From Bacteroidota bacterium (GTDB lineage: Bacteria > Bacteroidota > Bacteroidia > Chitinophagales > LD1), in assembly GCA_026391075.1 (NCBI GenBank), contig JAPLES010000084.1, positions 17,422 through 81,421 on the forward strand: DNA of 64,000 nt, in the 5' to 3' direction. The notes under the pieces were generated by a model. The model saw only the letters and a program-made list of their open reading frames with translations, did not search any database and was not told the origin of the DNA. The translations under genes and the position numbers were made by a program. Each line of letters starts with the position of its first letter. Positions within the stretch are counted from its first letter, which is position 1. This document shows, piece by piece, positions 63,072 through 64,000 of the stretch.

Positions 63072-64000
63072 GTGAATTCAATTTTCCGTTTCGCTTGCTT
63101 ATGGTTTGTCCTTTTAAGTTCCGTTGGTTTTTCTAAAGCAGAAAAATCAAAGAACATTCGCGTGCCAAGTTCATTGCAGTTTACCGAGAACAAAGGTCAA
63201 TGGAATAATGCTGTAGAATATGTTGCCGATTTACATGGCGGCAAATTAGTTATAGAGAAAAACAAACTAAGCTTTATGATGTATGATGCCGAAGCGGCTT
63301 ATGAAGCGCATCATTTTCGCATGGATACAAATGTGCAGGCACATCTTTTCAATATCAACTTTGTCAATAGCAATTCAACGGTCGAAGTCAGTTCCAATGA
63401 AAAAGAAAAAGCATATCGCAATTATTATTTAGGAAATGATGCTGCACATTGGGCAAGCAAGGTTGGTTTGTTCAAAGAAATCAACTACAACAATTTGTGG
63501 AATGGCATTAATGCAAAAATGTTTGGTAGTGGCGATGCACTCAAGTATGAATTCATTGTTCATCCAAATAATTCAAGCGCTAACATTCAATTGAAATACG
63601 AAGGCGTTGACGATTTGAAAATTGAAGATGGAGAACTGCATTACAAAACTTCTATTGGTAAATTTAGAGAACTATCTCCTTTTGCGTATCAGCTTGTTGC
63701 GGGTACTTTGCACGAAGTAAAATGCAATTACCATTTAAATACCTTTACAAATACGGTTTCATTTTCTTTTCCAAACGGTTACGATGTAAACCAAGATTTG
63801 ATAATTGACCCCACACTAGTTTTTTCTTCTTACACCGGTTCCGCGGCAGATAATTGGGGTTACACAGCCACCTACGATAATCAAGGAAACATGTATGTGG
63901 GTGGTTATGTCAATTGTGATTATCCTACTCAAGGTTCAAATTATGTAATTACTCCCGGTGCATTTCAATTGACCTGGGGCAGCGGTACCGGTTTATCCAG
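63072..64000 (+). CDS. Large secreted protein, N-terminal part (DUF7948/SBBP-repeat-like T9SS cargo); continues off the right edge
   Basis: Manual translation from GTG 63072: VNSIFRFACLWFVLLSSVGFSKAEKSKNIRVPSSLQFTENKGQWNNAVEYVADLHGGKLVIEKNKLSFMMYDAEA...LIIDPTLVFSSYTGSAADNWGYTATYDNQGNMYVGGYV. Not in the ORF track because it is open at the window end. Confidence 0.82.
   Translation, partial: MNSIFRFACLWFVLLSSVGFSKAEKSKNIRVPSSLQFTENKGQWNNAVEYVADLHGGKLVIEKNKLSFMMYDAEAAYEAHHFRMDTNVQAHLFNINFVNSNSTVEVSSNEKEKAYRNYYLGNDAAHWASKVGLFKEINYNNLWNGINAKMFGSGDALKYEFIVHPNNSSANIQLKYEGVDDLKIEDGELHYKTSIGKFRELSPFAYQLVAGTLHEVKCNYHLNTFTNTVSFSFPNGYDVNQDLIIDPTLVFSSYTGSAADNWGYTATYDNQGNMYVGGYVNCDYPTQGSNYVITPGAFQLTWGSGTGLS

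Noticed and set aside
1-64000. Search for tRNA, rRNA, CRISPR-Cas, transposases, phage genes, retrons, toxin-antitoxin or restriction-modification systems
   Set aside because: None recognised by eye; tRNA absence is not guaranteed without tRNAscan-SE.

Overview
The window looks like a chromosomal segment of a Bacteroidota bacterium (Sphingobacteriales/Chitinophagales-like; taxonomy is inferred from protein families only). It has a dense housekeeping backbone: mevalonate-pathway pair, lipA, pdhB, acyl-CoA dehydrogenase, lptD, amidase, pyrB/pyrR, SWIB protein, PNP, ruvX, def, queE. Mixed in are type IX secretion (T9SS) components (PorU-family sortase, two PorV/PorQ-family barrels) and many T9SS cargo proteins (SprB-repeat adhesins, S8 protease, CotH protein) with type A or type B sorting domains. 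I saw no rRNA, tRNA, CRISPR array, transposase, phage module or recognisable defence island. The most unusual signal is a family of very short arrays, typically five degenerate 7-bp units (about 35 bp). They often occur in pairs with different heptamer words, sit on stop codons and in intergenic gaps of operon-like pairs, and also lie in-frame inside coding sequences, where they supply a porin signal-peptide core, part of a T9SS sorting tail and loops of a DUF255 protein. There is also a set of palindromic REP/MITE-like elements, one apparently inserted in-frame in a signal peptide. Three gene disruptions are visible: an exact 14-bp tandem duplication in a TPP enzyme, a frameshift separating a giant SprB adhesin from its T9SS sorting domain, and a poly-A frameshift just after the start codon of a lipoprotein. 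Two genes that run off the window edges (mvaD at left, a large secreted protein at right) are missing from the supplied ORF track. All family calls are by eye; no database search was run.
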